From: an uncultured bacterium
GTDB taxonomy: Bacteria > Cyanobacteriota > Vampirovibrionia > Gastranaerophilales > Gastranaerophilaceae
Direction of reading: 5' to 3'
NCBI GenBank assembly: GCA_902475545.1
Contig: CABRZP010000010.1
Location: forward strand, 1 to 64,000
DNA: 64,000 bases
The notes under the pieces are model-generated. The model was not told the origin of the DNA, searched no databases, and saw only the letters and a list, made by a program, of their open reading frames with translations. The translations under genes were made by a program, and so were the position numbers. The first letter of the stretch is position 1. Each line of letters begins with the position of its first letter. Shown piece by piece: positions 16,546 to 24,978 of this stretch.

Positions 16546-17889
16546 ATGAGTGAGTCGAGTCTGGGAATAATTATTTCCAATTGGTTTATAGTTTTTATTT
16601 TACTATTAGTAAATGGTTTTTTTGTAGCTGCAGAATTTGCGATTGTTAGAGCAAGGAAAACAAGAATTGAACAATTGACAAAAGATGGTAATGTTGATGC
16701 TAAACTTGCTTTAAAAGCTTTAGAAGATATGAACTTCTTTATTGCTGCGGTTCAAGTTGGTGTAACAATTGCAAGTATTGGTATTGGTTGGTTTGGCTCT
16801 CCAACTATTGAAAAAATGATGACACCAATCTTAACTCATTTCCCTTCTGCACATTCATATATTGCTCCACTGACAGCAGTGATTGCATTTTTGGTAATCA
16901 CATTTTTACATGTTGTTATTGGGGAACAGGTTCCTAAATGTATTGCTCTCCAATATCCAGAAAAGATTTCGCTTTATGTTGCAAAACCGATGGATTTATT
17001 TATGACTATATCAAAACCGTTTGTATGGTTTTTGAATAAATCTTGTAATGGTATTTTGCATTTATTAAGAGTTCCTATCAGTTCTGCAAGAGTTGTTCAT
17101 ACTATTGAAGATTTAGACTTGCTTGTTGATACAAGTTATGATGAAGGCGTTTTGAATGAGACTGAAAAAGATATGCTTCATAATATGTTTAAATTCTCAG
17201 ATTTAACTGCTCGTGAAGTTATGATTCCGCGTACAGATATGATTTGTGTTCCAAGCGATATGCCTTTGGATGAACTTAATAAAGTTGCGATGGAAAATCA
17301 ATATACAAGATATCCTGTTTATGATGGTGATATTGATCATATTACAGGTTTGATTCATGTTAAAGATTTGTATTCTTTATCATTGAAAGATGAAATTTGT
17401 CCTATTGAAAAAATTCAAAGAAAAATAATGCTTATTCCTGAGACAATTACAATGGATAATCTTGTTATTGAATTTAAAAAGAATAAAAGCCAAATGGCTG
17501 TTGTTGTTGATGAATTTGGTGGAACGTCAGGTATTATTACATTGGAAGATGTTTTGGAAGAAATATTTGGTGATGTTCAGGATGAATTCGATGAAGAAGC
17601 TGAAATTGATATTAAAGAAATAAAACCAAATCATTATCTTGCAAATGGTATGATGAGACTTGACGAATTGGCAAGCTATTTTGATATTCCGGAAGAAAAA
17701 TTGGAAGTTGAAGATGTTGATACAATTGCCGGTCTTGTAGTAAAAGAACTTGGACGTATTGCAAATGTTGACGATTTGGTTCAATATGGTGAATTTACAT
17801 TTACTGTAAAGGAAATTGATGGTGCAAGAATTACAAAACTTCTTGTTGTTCGTGAAATTCCACAGCCTGTAAATACTGAAGAAGCATAG
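16546..17889 (+). CDS. CNNM/CorC (HlyC)-family CBS-domain membrane protein
   Basis: A 447-aa protein. The N-terminal CNNM (DUF21) membrane domain, about residues 1-190, has VNGFFVAAEFAIVRARKTRI and the GEQVPK motif. A CBS pair spans about 210-335 (IPRTDMICVPSD; VDEFGGTSGIITLEDVLEEI), and a CorC_HlyC domain covers about 350-440. Members are linked to Mg/Co efflux or regulation; the older hemolysin name is misleading. It has its own consensus promoter and is monocistronic. Confidence 0.9.
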   Translation: MSESSLGIIISNWFIVFILLLVNGFFVAAEFAIVRARKTRIEQLTKDGNVDAKLALKALEDMNFFIAAVQVGVTIASIGIGWFGSPTIEKMMTPILTHFPSAHSYIAPLTAVIAFLVITFLHVVIGEQVPKCIALQYPEKISLYVAKPMDLFMTISKPFVWFLNKSCNGILHLLRVPISSARVVHTIEDLDLLVDTSYDEGVLNETEKDMLHNMFKFSDLTAREVMIPRTDMICVPSDMPLDELNKVAMENQYTRYPVYDGDIDHITGLIHVKDLYSLSLKDEICPIEKIQRKIMLIPETITMDNLVIEFKKNKSQMAVVVDEFGGTSGIITLEDVLEEIFGDVQDEFDEEAEIDIKEIKPNHYLANGMMRLDELASYFDIPEEKLEVEDVDTIAGLVVKELGRIANVDDLVQYGEFTFTVKEIDGARITKLLVVREIPQPVNTEEA

Positions 17890-17898
17890 TTTATATTA

Positions 17899-17937
17899 AA
17901 GTAAATGCATGAATTGTATTCATTTATTATTTTACTT
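17899..17937 (+). terminator. Weak terminator-like hairpin
   Basis: ATGAAT-TGT-ATTCAT (17909-17923) inside a looser outer pairing of AAGTAAA with TTTACTT, followed by AT-rich sequence. Weak. Confidence 0.35.
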
Positions 17938-17993
17938 GCTTAATCCTATAAATGTTGGGTTTACTTTTAATATAAATTCATTATGATATAGGT

Positions 17994-18584
17994 ATGAAAA
18001 AGTTTTTAACACTGATAATGTTTGGATTTTTTGTTTTAACAGGTTCATCTGTTTATGCTGATGATTTAGATTTGCCTGCAACAGGAGATCTTTGGGATAA
18101 TTGGAATACCAGAGAAGAAGGTCGTGAATTGAAACCTGTGACAGATGAGGAATTTGATAAAGCTATTGATCAGGTTGACAAAAAGGTTAATAAAAGAAAA
18201 TATAGACAACAAAAACGTAATATCCCGAAAGGTGAAGAGTTTAGTCAGAGTAATGAAACAGAATTGATAAATGTAGAACATGGTGATAAAAACAGTTTAC
18301 CTGTTATATCTTTACCGGTTCACATTATTGTTGGTGAAGATTATGTTCCGGTTGGCCACTATCAGGTTAATTGTGAAAAACTTGAAGATGGAAGTGTTGT
18401 GTTAAAACTCTATCAGGCACATGATTTGCTGGCTCAGTTTCCTGCTGTAGAAACTACAGAAGATTTTGATGAAGACACTATTTCTTTTGCAAAATGGTTT
18501 TTTGAGGGAGATGACAAAATAAAGATAATTTTTGGGTCTCTTGACTTTAATGCTTATACTGTTGTAAATGTTACAAATCCTTAA
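17994..18584 (+). CDS. Secreted protein of unknown function
   Basis: A 196-aa protein with a clear Sec signal peptide (MKKF, hydrophobic core, SVYA cut near residue 22). The charged middle region is rich in Lys, Arg and Glu (about 50-90), and a beta-rich C-terminal domain (about 95-196) includes VPVGHYQVNCEKLEDGSVVLK. No family is recognised. TATGAT at 17982-17987 places the start of transcription on the ATG, with no Shine-Dalgarno. It is probably periplasmic or surface-exposed. Confidence 0.65.
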   Translation: MKKFLTLIMFGFFVLTGSSVYADDLDLPATGDLWDNWNTREEGRELKPVTDEEFDKAIDQVDKKVNKRKYRQQKRNIPKGEEFSQSNETELINVEHGDKNSLPVISLPVHIIVGEDYVPVGHYQVNCEKLEDGSVVLKLYQAHDLLAQFPAVETTEDFDEDTISFAKWFFEGDDKIKIIFGSLDFNAYTVVNVTNP

Positions 18585-18672
18585 ACTTCTATTAAAATTT
18601 TTATATTTTAAGCAATTATTTAATTAAATTTGACTTTAATATAATATAAGGATATTAATCTGAGGGCTTATT

Positions 18673-18897
18673 ATGTTTGGACCAATTGGTTTTAATACGA
18701 ATTTTCAGCAGCAAATGGCATTATTTAATATGCAATATCAACCACAAGCCAGAATGCCGTTGTTGTTCAATTTTAGACCAACGCAGTTTAAGTTGAATTT
18801 AAATATGACTTTTATGCCTACAGACCAAACAAGTTTATCAAATCCGGCGAATTCAGATAAAAAAGATAAAGAGAATGGTTTAGATTTAAAAACATAA
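18673..18897 (+). CDS. Small Phe/Gln/Asn/Met-rich protein, unknown
   Basis: A 74-aa protein with many Phe, Gln, Asn and Met residues in the first 55 residues and a charged tail (SDKKDKENG). No domain is recognised and it is probably disordered. A good GAGGG ribosome site precedes the ATG and a strong terminator follows, supporting a real gene. Confidence 0.5.
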   Translation: MFGPIGFNTNFQQQMALFNMQYQPQARMPLLFNFRPTQFKLNLNMTFMPTDQTSLSNPANSDKKDKENGLDLKT

Positions 18898-18900
18898 ATA

Positions 18901-18930
18901 AAAAGACGGGATAAATACCCCGTCTTTTTT
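18901..18930. terminator. Bidirectional terminator
   Basis: AAAAGACGGG / CCCGTCTTTT stem with T runs on both strands. It lies between the small gene and convergent thrC. Confidence 0.9.
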
Positions 18931-18947
18931 GTTTGAAATTTTAATAA

Positions 18948-20006
18948 TTAGATATTCATAGCTTTTAAAATATCAGTCATATCGGAAGATGTCTTTTTAA
19001 CATCTGCGTTTGAATATTTAATAGCATTATCAGGGTCTTTAAGTCCGTTTCCGGTAAGAATACAAACAATTTTTGAGCCTGATTTTACGAGTCCTTGAGA
19101 ATGTGCTTGAATTAAGCCTGCAACAGAAGCTGCAGATGCAGGTTCTGCCAATACTCCTTCGCATGATGCAATGAGCTTGTATGCTTCTACAATTTTTTCA
19201 TCTGTTACACAGCCGATTTTACCGTTACTTTCATCACGGGCAGCTTCTGCTTGCTTCCAACTTGCAGGATTACCTATTCTGATTGCGGTTGCAAGTGTTT
19301 CAGGATTAAGAATCCTTTCTCCTCTTACAATTGCAGCTGAACCTTCTGCTTCAAATCCCATCATTTTTGGTAAGTTTTTAATTTTACCAAGAGTATGCCA
19401 TTCTTTGTAGCCTTTCCAGTAAGCTGTGATGTTTCCGGCATTTCCGACAGGAATAAAGTGGTAATCAGGAGCTTGTCCCAAAGCTTCACAAATTTCAAAT
19501 GCACCGGTTTTTTGACCTTCTATTCTAAATGGGTTTACTGAATTTACAAGGGTAATCGGATATTTGTCAGAAACTTCTCGAACAACTTCTAATGCTCTGT
19601 CAAAATTACCTTGAATTGCGATAATTTCTGCACCATACATCATTGCTTGTGAAAGTTTTCCGAGTGCAATGTATCCATCCGGAATTAAGACATAAGTTTT
19701 TAATCCTGCTTTTGCACCGTAAGCTGCAGCTGAAGCTGAGGTGTTTCCTGTAGATGCACAAATAATTGCACCGGAACCTGATTCTTTTGCTTTTGTTACA
19801 GCCATTGTCATTCCGCGGTCTTTAAAACTTCCTGTTGGATTGCAGCCTTCAAATTTCAAATAAATTTCAGCATCCAGCCCGATTTTTTTAGCTAAATTAT
19901 CAGCTTTAATAAGCGGAGTATTTCCTTCATTCAAAGTTACAACCGGAGTTGAGTCTGTTACCGGTAAAAATTCTCTGTATTTGTTAATTAATCCTTGATA
20001 GTACAT
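18948..20006 (-). CDS. thrC: Threonine synthase
   Basis: A 352-aa PLP enzyme that converts O-phosphohomoserine to threonine. The Schiff-base lysine is K62 in NPTGSFKDRGM. The PLP phosphate loop is GNAGN near residue 188, and STGNTSASAAAYGA follows the lysine. Its length fits the short (class I) threonine synthases. The ATG has AGAGGAA upstream. It is the last gene of a minus-strand run hom - small membrane protein - thrC. Confidence 0.95.
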   Translation of the reverse strand: MYYQGLINKYREFLPVTDSTPVVTLNEGNTPLIKADNLAKKIGLDAEIYLKFEGCNPTGSFKDRGMTMAVTKAKESGSGAIICASTGNTSASAAAYGAKAGLKTYVLIPDGYIALGKLSQAMMYGAEIIAIQGNFDRALEVVREVSDKYPITLVNSVNPFRIEGQKTGAFEICEALGQAPDYHFIPVGNAGNITAYWKGYKEWHTLGKIKNLPKMMGFEAEGSAAIVRGERILNPETLATAIRIGNPASWKQAEAARDESNGKIGCVTDEKIVEAYKLIASCEGVLAEPASAASVAGLIQAHSQGLVKSGSKIVCILTGNGLKDPDNAIKYSNADVKKTSSDMTDILKAMNI

Positions 20007-20027
20007 AATTTTTCCTCTTTATATAAT

Positions 20028-20468
20028 TTATGGTTTTAATTCAGTTTCAATATCTTTATGTTCCCAATATGCATTATTTAAGTTTTGTATAGTTTCTTCC
20101 ACTTTCCTTTTGCTTGGAGTGTATGTTTTAAAAGTATAATGAACATTTTCTTCAGACGTACATTCAACTGTGTATAGATACTCATCATCATAGTATCTGG
20201 TATAAAAAATAAAGCTTAATAATGTTCTCAACGGGCTCAATTTTTTTTCAATATTGAATGGCGGATAAATCTGCTTTCCTAAGTTGAGCTCTATTTTCAT
20301 AGGGTCAACCATACCATTTGCTCGAATTTCTTTGATTGTACAAATATTATTTTTACATTGTATATGTGTCATCTGCTTGGTTTGTGCTGTGCCTAAAAAG
20401 AAAAAGCAAGCCAGTAAGATTATTACAAGTAATATATATTCTCTTATTGTTAATTTACTAAAATCCAA
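20028..20468 (-). CDS. Small membrane-anchored protein between hom and thrC
   Basis: A 146-aa protein with one hydrophobic segment at about residues 9-28, then an extracytoplasmic domain with a CKNNIC pair and another Cys, suggesting a disulphide. No family is recognised. The likely start is TTG at 20468, with GAGGAA seven bases upstream. Spacing of 15 bp to hom and 21 bp to thrC suggests cotranscription, but its role in threonine synthesis is not evident. Confidence 0.6.
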   Translation of the reverse strand: MDFSKLTIREYILLVIILLACFFFLGTAQTKQMTHIQCKNNICTIKEIRANGMVDPMKIELNLGKQIYPPFNIEKKLSPLRTLLSFIFYTRYYDDEYLYTVECTSEENVHYTFKTYTPSKRKVEETIQNLNNAYWEHKDIETELKP

Positions 20469-20483
20469 TTAAAATTCCTCAAA

Positions 20484-21758
20484 TTATATTTGTACCCTTA
20501 TCAAACTGTTAACACTGGTAATTGCAGAGTCATTATTAAAGATTTCTATAACTTTTTGCATATCTTTTTCTTTGCAAAGTTCAGTAATAACAGTAATTCG
20601 TGCAGCACGGTCTCCTGCAACTTCTTTTTGTACAATACTTGCTAAACTTATATTATTGTCTTCGCAGGCTTTTCCGATGCGACCGATTACTCCTTTGCTG
20701 TTTTGGGCAGTAATTGACAAGTAATATTTATTTTCGGTTTCGGAAATGCTCATAGGGATAGCATTTTCGTGATGGTTGCATCTCATCATCGGTAATAAAT
20801 AATCAGTCTTACCAATTTCTGAAACTATTGCTAAGATATCGCCAACAACAGAACTTGCGGTCGGAAATTCTCCGGCTCCAGGACCTGATAATGTTACGTC
20901 CCCAACAGGATGTCCTGTTAAGCTTACGGCATTTGTAACATAATCAATATGTGCAAGAGTTTTTGATTTTGGTACAAGCATTGGGTGTACTCTTACGTCG
21001 GCTCTTCCATCTTCATTAAGTTCTGCTGATGCAATAAGTTTAATTTTATAACCCATTTCATTTGCAGCTTTCATATCGTCAGGGCTGATTTTTGTAATCC
21101 CTTCACGATAAACATTTTCAAACTTAATTCTTTTACCAAATGCAATTGTTGCAAGTGTTGTAATTTTATAGGCTGCATCAAATCCTTCAACATCACCTGT
21201 TGGATCAGCTTCAGCATAACCAAGTTCTTGAGATTCTTTTAATACATCCTCGTAAGATGCACCTTGAACATCCATTTTAGTTAAAATATAATTTGTTGTT
21301 CCGTTTAAAATTGCTTTAATTTTGTTGATTTTATTTCCTGCAAGAATTGTTTTGATAGGCATAATCAAAGGAATTCCGCCGGCAATTGCTGCTTCATATA
21401 AAACAACTTTGTTATTTTCTTCTGCAAATTTAAATAACTCTTCACCATGTTTGGCTAAAAGTTCTTTGTTTGCGGTTACGATATGTTTTCCATTTTTAAT
21501 TGCCGTTTTAATAAGATCAAATGCGGGATTTGTACCGCCTACTAATTCTGCAACAATTTGAATTTCAGGATCATTAACAACTTCATAAGGATTATCTGTT
21601 ATAATACTTTCATCTAACCCTTCGATATTTCTTTTTTTGTTTTTGTTGCGAACAGCAATTTTAACTACTTCAACATTACCAAAATTTTTAAGAGTTTTGA
21701 ATACTCCGCTTCCGACTGTACCCAGTCCGATTAGTCCGATTTTAATTTTATTTTCCAT
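20484..21758 (-). CDS. hom: Homoserine dehydrogenase
   Basis: A 424-aa enzyme that reduces aspartate semialdehyde to homoserine. The NAD(P)-binding GLIGLGTVGSG is at residues 8-18. The catalytic domain has AAIAGGIPL, NGTTNYILTKM and GYAEADPTGDVEGFDAAYK, where the Lys and Asp residues are catalytic in the family. A C-terminal ACT domain (about 345-424) is the usual threonine feedback site. The gene is predicted to be leaderless: an extended -10, TGt-TATAAT (21770-21765), ends six bases before the ATG. Confidence 0.96.
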   Translation of the reverse strand: MENKIKIGLIGLGTVGSGVFKTLKNFGNVEVVKIAVRNKNKKRNIEGLDESIITDNPYEVVNDPEIQIVAELVGGTNPAFDLIKTAIKNGKHIVTANKELLAKHGEELFKFAEENNKVVLYEAAIAGGIPLIMPIKTILAGNKINKIKAILNGTTNYILTKMDVQGASYEDVLKESQELGYAEADPTGDVEGFDAAYKITTLATIAFGKRIKFENVYREGITKISPDDMKAANEMGYKIKLIASAELNEDGRADVRVHPMLVPKSKTLAHIDYVTNAVSLTGHPVGDVTLSGPGAGEFPTASSVVGDILAIVSEIGKTDYLLPMMRCNHHENAIPMSISETENKYYLSITAQNSKGVIGRIGKACEDNNISLASIVQKEVAGDRAARITVITELCKEKDMQKVIEIFNNDSAITSVNSLIRVQI

Positions 21759-21764
21759 GGAATA

Positions 21765-21770
21765 ATTATA
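21765..21770 (-). promoter_or_regulatory. Extended -10 of leaderless hom
   Basis: TGtTATAAT on the minus strand; the last T is six bases before ATG 21758. Confidence 0.65.
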
Positions 21771-21813
21771 ACATAAACTTAAATATTATGTCTTTAATTT
21801 AACAATGAGAGTA

Positions 21814-22068
21814 TTATTCTAAAAAAGAAAAATCTTTACCAAGTATGTTTTCGATTTCTTTTATCAAAATATGCGGGCGGATATCCAGAGCTTCTGCTAT
21901 TCTCCAGAATGTAGAAAGTTGTATATCTTTGTTGCCTTTTTCTAATTCAGACCAAATAGATTTACTCAAATCAATTTCATTAGATAGTAATGATATTGAT
22001 TTATTTCTTCTGTGTTTTTTTATAACGGCAGCCAGAGTGTTTTGTAATTCTTGTTTACGGTCTTGCAT
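21814..22068 (-). CDS. XRE-family helix-turn-helix regulator
   Basis: An 84-aa single-domain Cro/C1-type regulator. The HTH (SLLSNEIDLSKSIWSELEKGNKDIQL, read in two halves, then FWRIAEALDI) spans about residues 25-65. It is divergent from a hexapeptide acyltransferase gene. The 80-bp gap holds four TGTTCT/AGAACA half-sites, the probable operator. No partner toxin gene is adjacent. Confidence 0.85.
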   Translation of the reverse strand: MQDRKQELQNTLAAVIKKHRRNKSISLLSNEIDLSKSIWSELEKGNKDIQLSTFWRIAEALDIRPHILIKEIENILGKDFSFLE

Positions 22069-22079
22069 AATTTTTATTA

Positions 22080-22120
22080 TTGTTCTAATATAAGAACAAA
22101 TTGTTCTAGTACGAGAACAG
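22080..22120. promoter_or_regulatory. Tandem operator with four half-sites
   Basis: TTGTTCT-aatata-AGAACAA (22080-22099) and TTGTTCT-agtacg-AGAACA (22101-22119). The repeat unit is 21 bp, two helical turns. The central AGAACA-AAT-TGTTCT is also a perfect dyad. The site overlaps the -35 region of the gene at 22152 (TATGAT at 22127-22132). Confidence 0.75.
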
Positions 22121-22151
22121 AACTTGTATGATTATCAAAGGTAAATGATAA

Positions 22152-22790
22152 ATGATATTTTGGAATAAGAATAATAATAAAATATTACTTCATAAGAAAA
22201 ATGGCGACGTCTGCCAGGTTAACTATATTAATGGTTTAAGTATTAGGTTTAAAGGTAAAAATTCTGTGGTTGAAGTCTATGAGCCATTTTATTTTGTTAA
22301 ATGGTTTGGTGAAAAAAGGTGTAAAATTCGAATAATCGGAGATAATAACCACATTATAATAAAGCCTACTATTTATCGAATATCTTCTATTCAGCTTTTG
22401 GGGCTTAAAGATAATAACAAGGTTATCATTGGTGAAAATTTATATTCAACAGGTGTAACAAAATTTGAGTTTACCGGTTTATCTAATTTAGAATTAAATA
22501 TTGGCGATAATTGTATGTTTGGACAAAATGTAAAATTTATGCTTGGGGATTTTCATAAGGTTTATGATATAAACTCAAATATGCAAACTAATATTCCTAA
22601 AAAAGGAATTACTATAGGTAATCATGTTTGGCTGGCTCGGGATGTAAAAATATTTAAGGATGTTTCTATTGCAGATAATTCAATTGTTGCAAATAGTAGT
22701 ATTGTAACTAAAAGCTTCAAAAAAGAAAATGTTTTGATAGGCGGTTGCCCTGCTAAGATATTGAAGGAAAATATAAATTGGGACAGATAG
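22152..22790 (+). CDS. Hexapeptide-repeat (LbH) acyltransferase
   Basis: A 212-aa left-handed beta-helix protein. The C-terminal part reads GITIGNHVWLARDVKIFKDV, then IADNSIVANSSIVTKSF and VLIGGCPAKIL, the classic ending of WbbJ/Maa-type O-acetyltransferases. The N-terminal half also has hexapeptide-like IGDNNHIIIK and IGENLYS. The likely role is acetylation of an exopolysaccharide or LPS sugar. AAAGG precedes the ATG. The promoter overlaps the XRE operator, so the regulator may control it. Confidence 0.82.
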   Translation: MIFWNKNNNKILLHKKNGDVCQVNYINGLSIRFKGKNSVVEVYEPFYFVKWFGEKRCKIRIIGDNNHIIIKPTIYRISSIQLLGLKDNNKVIIGENLYSTGVTKFEFTGLSNLELNIGDNCMFGQNVKFMLGDFHKVYDINSNMQTNIPKKGITIGNHVWLARDVKIFKDVSIADNSIVANSSIVTKSFKKENVLIGGCPAKILKENINWDR

Positions 22791-22831
22791 AGAAATAAAT
22801 TCTTTATTTGTAATCATTTTTAACATGCTGC

Positions 22832-22859
22832 TTGCAAAAAAGTATTTTTGGGTTAGAAT
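22832..22859 (+). promoter_or_regulatory. Promoter of rpmB
   Basis: TTGCAA (22832-22837), 16-bp spacer, TAGAAT (22854-22859). Leader of about 39 nt. Confidence 0.6.
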
Positions 22860-22904
22860 TTAGGTATATAGAGTGATAAACTAGCTAGAAAAGGAAAATA
22901 AATT

Positions 22905-23096
22905 ATGGCAAAACATTGTGAAATATGCGGAAAAGCTCCAATTAAAGCAGCTAAATTGACTTTCTCTCATAAACAAATTGTTCATACTCAAGAACCAAAC
23001 TTACAAACAGTTAAAGCTGTTGTAAACGGTACAACAAAAAGAATCAGAGTATGTACTTCTTGTATTAAAGCAGGAAAAGTTCAAAAAGCTATATAA
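22905..23096 (+). CDS. rpmB: 50S ribosomal protein L28
   Basis: A 63-aa protein. The conserved MAKHCEICGKAP start and PNLQTVKAVVNGTTKRIRVC middle are diagnostic. Two Cys pairs (C5/C8 and two near the C-terminus) make the zinc-binding version. It is monocistronic, with an AAAGGA site and a perfect terminator. Confidence 0.96.
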   Translation: MAKHCEICGKAPIKAAKLTFSHKQIVHTQEPNLQTVKAVVNGTTKRIRVCTSCIKAGKVQKAI

Positions 23097-23122
23097 TTTA
23101 AGCTTTTGCAATTAAAAATTAT

Positions 23123-23152
23123 AAAAAAGAACTCGAAAGAGTTCTTTTTTTA
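23123..23152 (+). terminator. Terminator after rpmB
   Basis: AAAAAAGAACTC-GAAA-GAGTTCTTTTTT, a perfect 12-bp stem. Confidence 0.92.
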
Positions 23153-23171
23153 TTGTTAGAGTTTACATTTC

Positions 23172-23186
23172 TTCATGTTTCATGAA
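23172..23186. promoter_or_regulatory. Perfect dyad upstream of the recA operon promoter
   Basis: TTCATG-TTT-CATGAA lies six bases upstream of the -35 at 23193. It is a candidate regulator site; it does not match the cyanobacterial LexA pattern. Confidence 0.4.
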
Positions 23187-23192
23187 AATCGT

Positions 23193-23221
23193 TTGCCTGT
23201 TTTTTATGAATGTAATAAAAT
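23193..23221 (+). promoter_or_regulatory. Promoter of the recA operon
   Basis: TTGCCT (23193-23198), 17-bp spacer, TAAAAT (23216-23221). Confidence 0.6.
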
Positions 23222-23255
23222 GATATTGGGAATGTTTTTTAAGGGATAGATTAGA

Positions 23256-23795
23256 ATGATAAAAGAAAATTTGAAAGAGAGAACATTGACACCTCAAGAG
23301 GTGCGAACTATTTTAAAAACTGATAATAAAGAGATAGTTGAGTTGTGTAAAAAAGCATCTATTAGACCTAGAAAAAATGCTAAAGGTCACACTTATTTCT
23401 CTTATGATGAAGTGAAAAATTTAAGAAAAATTCAGGCTCAAGCAGGCAGCAGAATGGTTTCAAATCCTATTTCTGCAAAAGTTCCTGTTTATGCAGGTGC
23501 TTCATCTTCTACTTCTTTAGCGGCATCAAATGCATCAGTTAGAAGTATTCTTACTTCTCTACAAGAATTAGAAACAAAATTAAGTGACAAAATTGCTAAA
23601 GTAATTGATGAAAAACTTGAAGGCATGGATGATGTTGTCGTTGAATTAATTCGCTGCAAAACAGATAACGAAACATTAAAACAAAAAATTGTTGACCTTA
23701 ACAAAGAAGTTTATCAGTTGAAAAATGAATTAAACAGCTATAAATCTGTAGGTTTTGGTCTTTATAAGAAAAAAGAAGTATACGTTTGGGAATAA
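23256..23795 (+). CDS. MerR-like HTH and coiled-coil protein upstream of recA
   Basis: A 179-aa protein. The N-terminal 55 residues resemble a MerR-type winged HTH: LTPQEVRTILKTDNKEIVEL then GHTYFSYDEVKNLRKI. A Ser/Ala-rich linker (about 65-95) leads to a long coiled coil (about 95-165). It sits 12 bp before recA and shares its promoter. The layout suggests a DNA-binding oligomer, perhaps a chromosome-organising or regulatory factor. Confidence 0.65.
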   Translation: MIKENLKERTLTPQEVRTILKTDNKEIVELCKKASIRPRKNAKGHTYFSYDEVKNLRKIQAQAGSRMVSNPISAKVPVYAGASSSTSLAASNASVRSILTSLQELETKLSDKIAKVIDEKLEGMDDVVVELIRCKTDNETLKQKIVDLNKEVYQLKNELNSYKSVGFGLYKKKEVYVWE

Positions 23796-23807
23796 GAGGA
23801 AGTTATA

Positions 23808-24827
23808 ATGGCAGTTAAAGAAGCACCGGTTGCAAATATTAGTGAAGAAAGAAGTAAAGCTTTAAAATTGGCTATTGAAAAAATCGAAAAAGATTTTGGT
23901 AAAGGTTCAATTATGAAACTCGGTGATAAGACAACTGTCAATGTTGATGCTATCCCTACAGGAGCTTTATCATTAGATGTAGCTCTTGGTATTGGAGGAA
24001 TTCCTCGTGGTCGTATTATTGAAATTTACGGTCCGGAATCTTCAGGTAAAACAACCCTTGCTCAACATATAGTTGCAGAATGTCAGAAAAAGGGCGGTAT
24101 TGCAGCGTTTGTTGATGCTGAACACGCTCTTGATCCTGAGTATGCAAGAAATCTTGGTGTCCAAGTTGATGACTTATTAATTTCTCAACCGGATACAGGT
24201 GAACAAGCTCTTGATATTACCGAAGAACTTGTACGTTCCGGTGCAGTTGATATTGTTGTAGTCGACTCTGTTGCTGCTCTTGTTCCGAAAGCTGAAATTG
24301 AAGGTTCTATGGAAGATCAGCAAATGGGGCTTCAAGCTCGTTTGATGTCAAAGGCTTTAAGAAAATTAACCGGTATTATTGGCAAAACTAATACTACAGT
24401 TATTTTTATTAACCAGCTGAGAATGAAGATTGGTGTTATGTACGGAAATCCTGAAACCACAACCGGTGGTAATGCACTTAAGTATTATGCATCAGTTCGT
24501 ATGGAAATTAAACGTACAGAAACTCTTAAAGGTGATGAAGGCGAAATTGGTAACCATGTTAGAGTAAGAGTATTGAAAAACAAGGTTGCACCTCCATTTA
24601 GAACTGCTGAATTTGATATTATATTTGGTAAAGGTATTTCTAAAATCGGAAACATTTTAGATGTAGCTGTAAATCTTGATATAGTTAAAAAGGCAGGAGC
24701 ATGGTTTAGTTACAATGAAGAAAAATTAGGTCAAGGCAGGGAAAAAGCTAAAGAATTTTTAGAACAAAATCCTGAAGTTCTTGCTGAAGTTGAATCTTTG
24801 GTTCGTGCTAAATTAGCAGAAGGTTAA
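23808..24827 (+). CDS. recA: Recombinase RecA
   Basis: A 339-aa recombinase for homologous recombination and DNA-damage signalling. Walker A GPESSGKTT is at residues 75-83 with K81. Further conserved blocks are AFVDAEHALDP, VVDSVAALVPKAEIEG, MGLQARLMSKALRKL and FINQLRMKIGVMYGNPETT, the last being the L2 DNA-binding region. The C-terminus is short. GAGGAAG precedes the ATG. It is the second gene of a two-gene unit. Confidence 0.98.
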   Translation: MAVKEAPVANISEERSKALKLAIEKIEKDFGKGSIMKLGDKTTVNVDAIPTGALSLDVALGIGGIPRGRIIEIYGPESSGKTTLAQHIVAECQKKGGIAAFVDAEHALDPEYARNLGVQVDDLLISQPDTGEQALDITEELVRSGAVDIVVVDSVAALVPKAEIEGSMEDQQMGLQARLMSKALRKLTGIIGKTNTTVIFINQLRMKIGVMYGNPETTTGGNALKYYASVRMEIKRTETLKGDEGEIGNHVRVRVLKNKVAPPFRTAEFDIIFGKGISKIGNILDVAVNLDIVKKAGAWFSYNEEKLGQGREKAKEFLEQNPEVLAEVESLVRAKLAEG

Positions 24828-24902
24828 TAATTTAGTAAATTGTTACGAATTATAAATAAAGTAGCAAATTAATTTATTTACGTTATTTTAAACAACATCA
24901 AT

Positions 24903-24918
24903 TTGTTATATATAACAA
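24903..24918. repeat. Perfect 16-bp palindrome in the recA 3' region
   Basis: TTGTTATA/TATAACAA, fully self-complementary, 75 bp after recA. No T run follows. Confidence 0.5.
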
Positions 24919-24948
24919 GGTTGGCAACGTAATATAAACCGAGTATAT

Positions 24949-24977
24949 GAAAGACCTCTAACCAAGAGGTCTTTTTC
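24949..24977 (+). terminator. Terminator after recA
   Basis: AAAGACCTC-TAACCAA-GAGGTCTTT plus TT. Repeat element A starts 2 bp later. Confidence 0.9.
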
Positions 24978-24978
24978 A

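Noticed and set aside
22093..22107. LexA/SOS box reading of AGAACAAATTGTTCT
   Set aside because: Spacing differs from the known GAAC-N4-GTTC box, and the site is one part of a four-half-site array next to an XRE gene, which explains it better.
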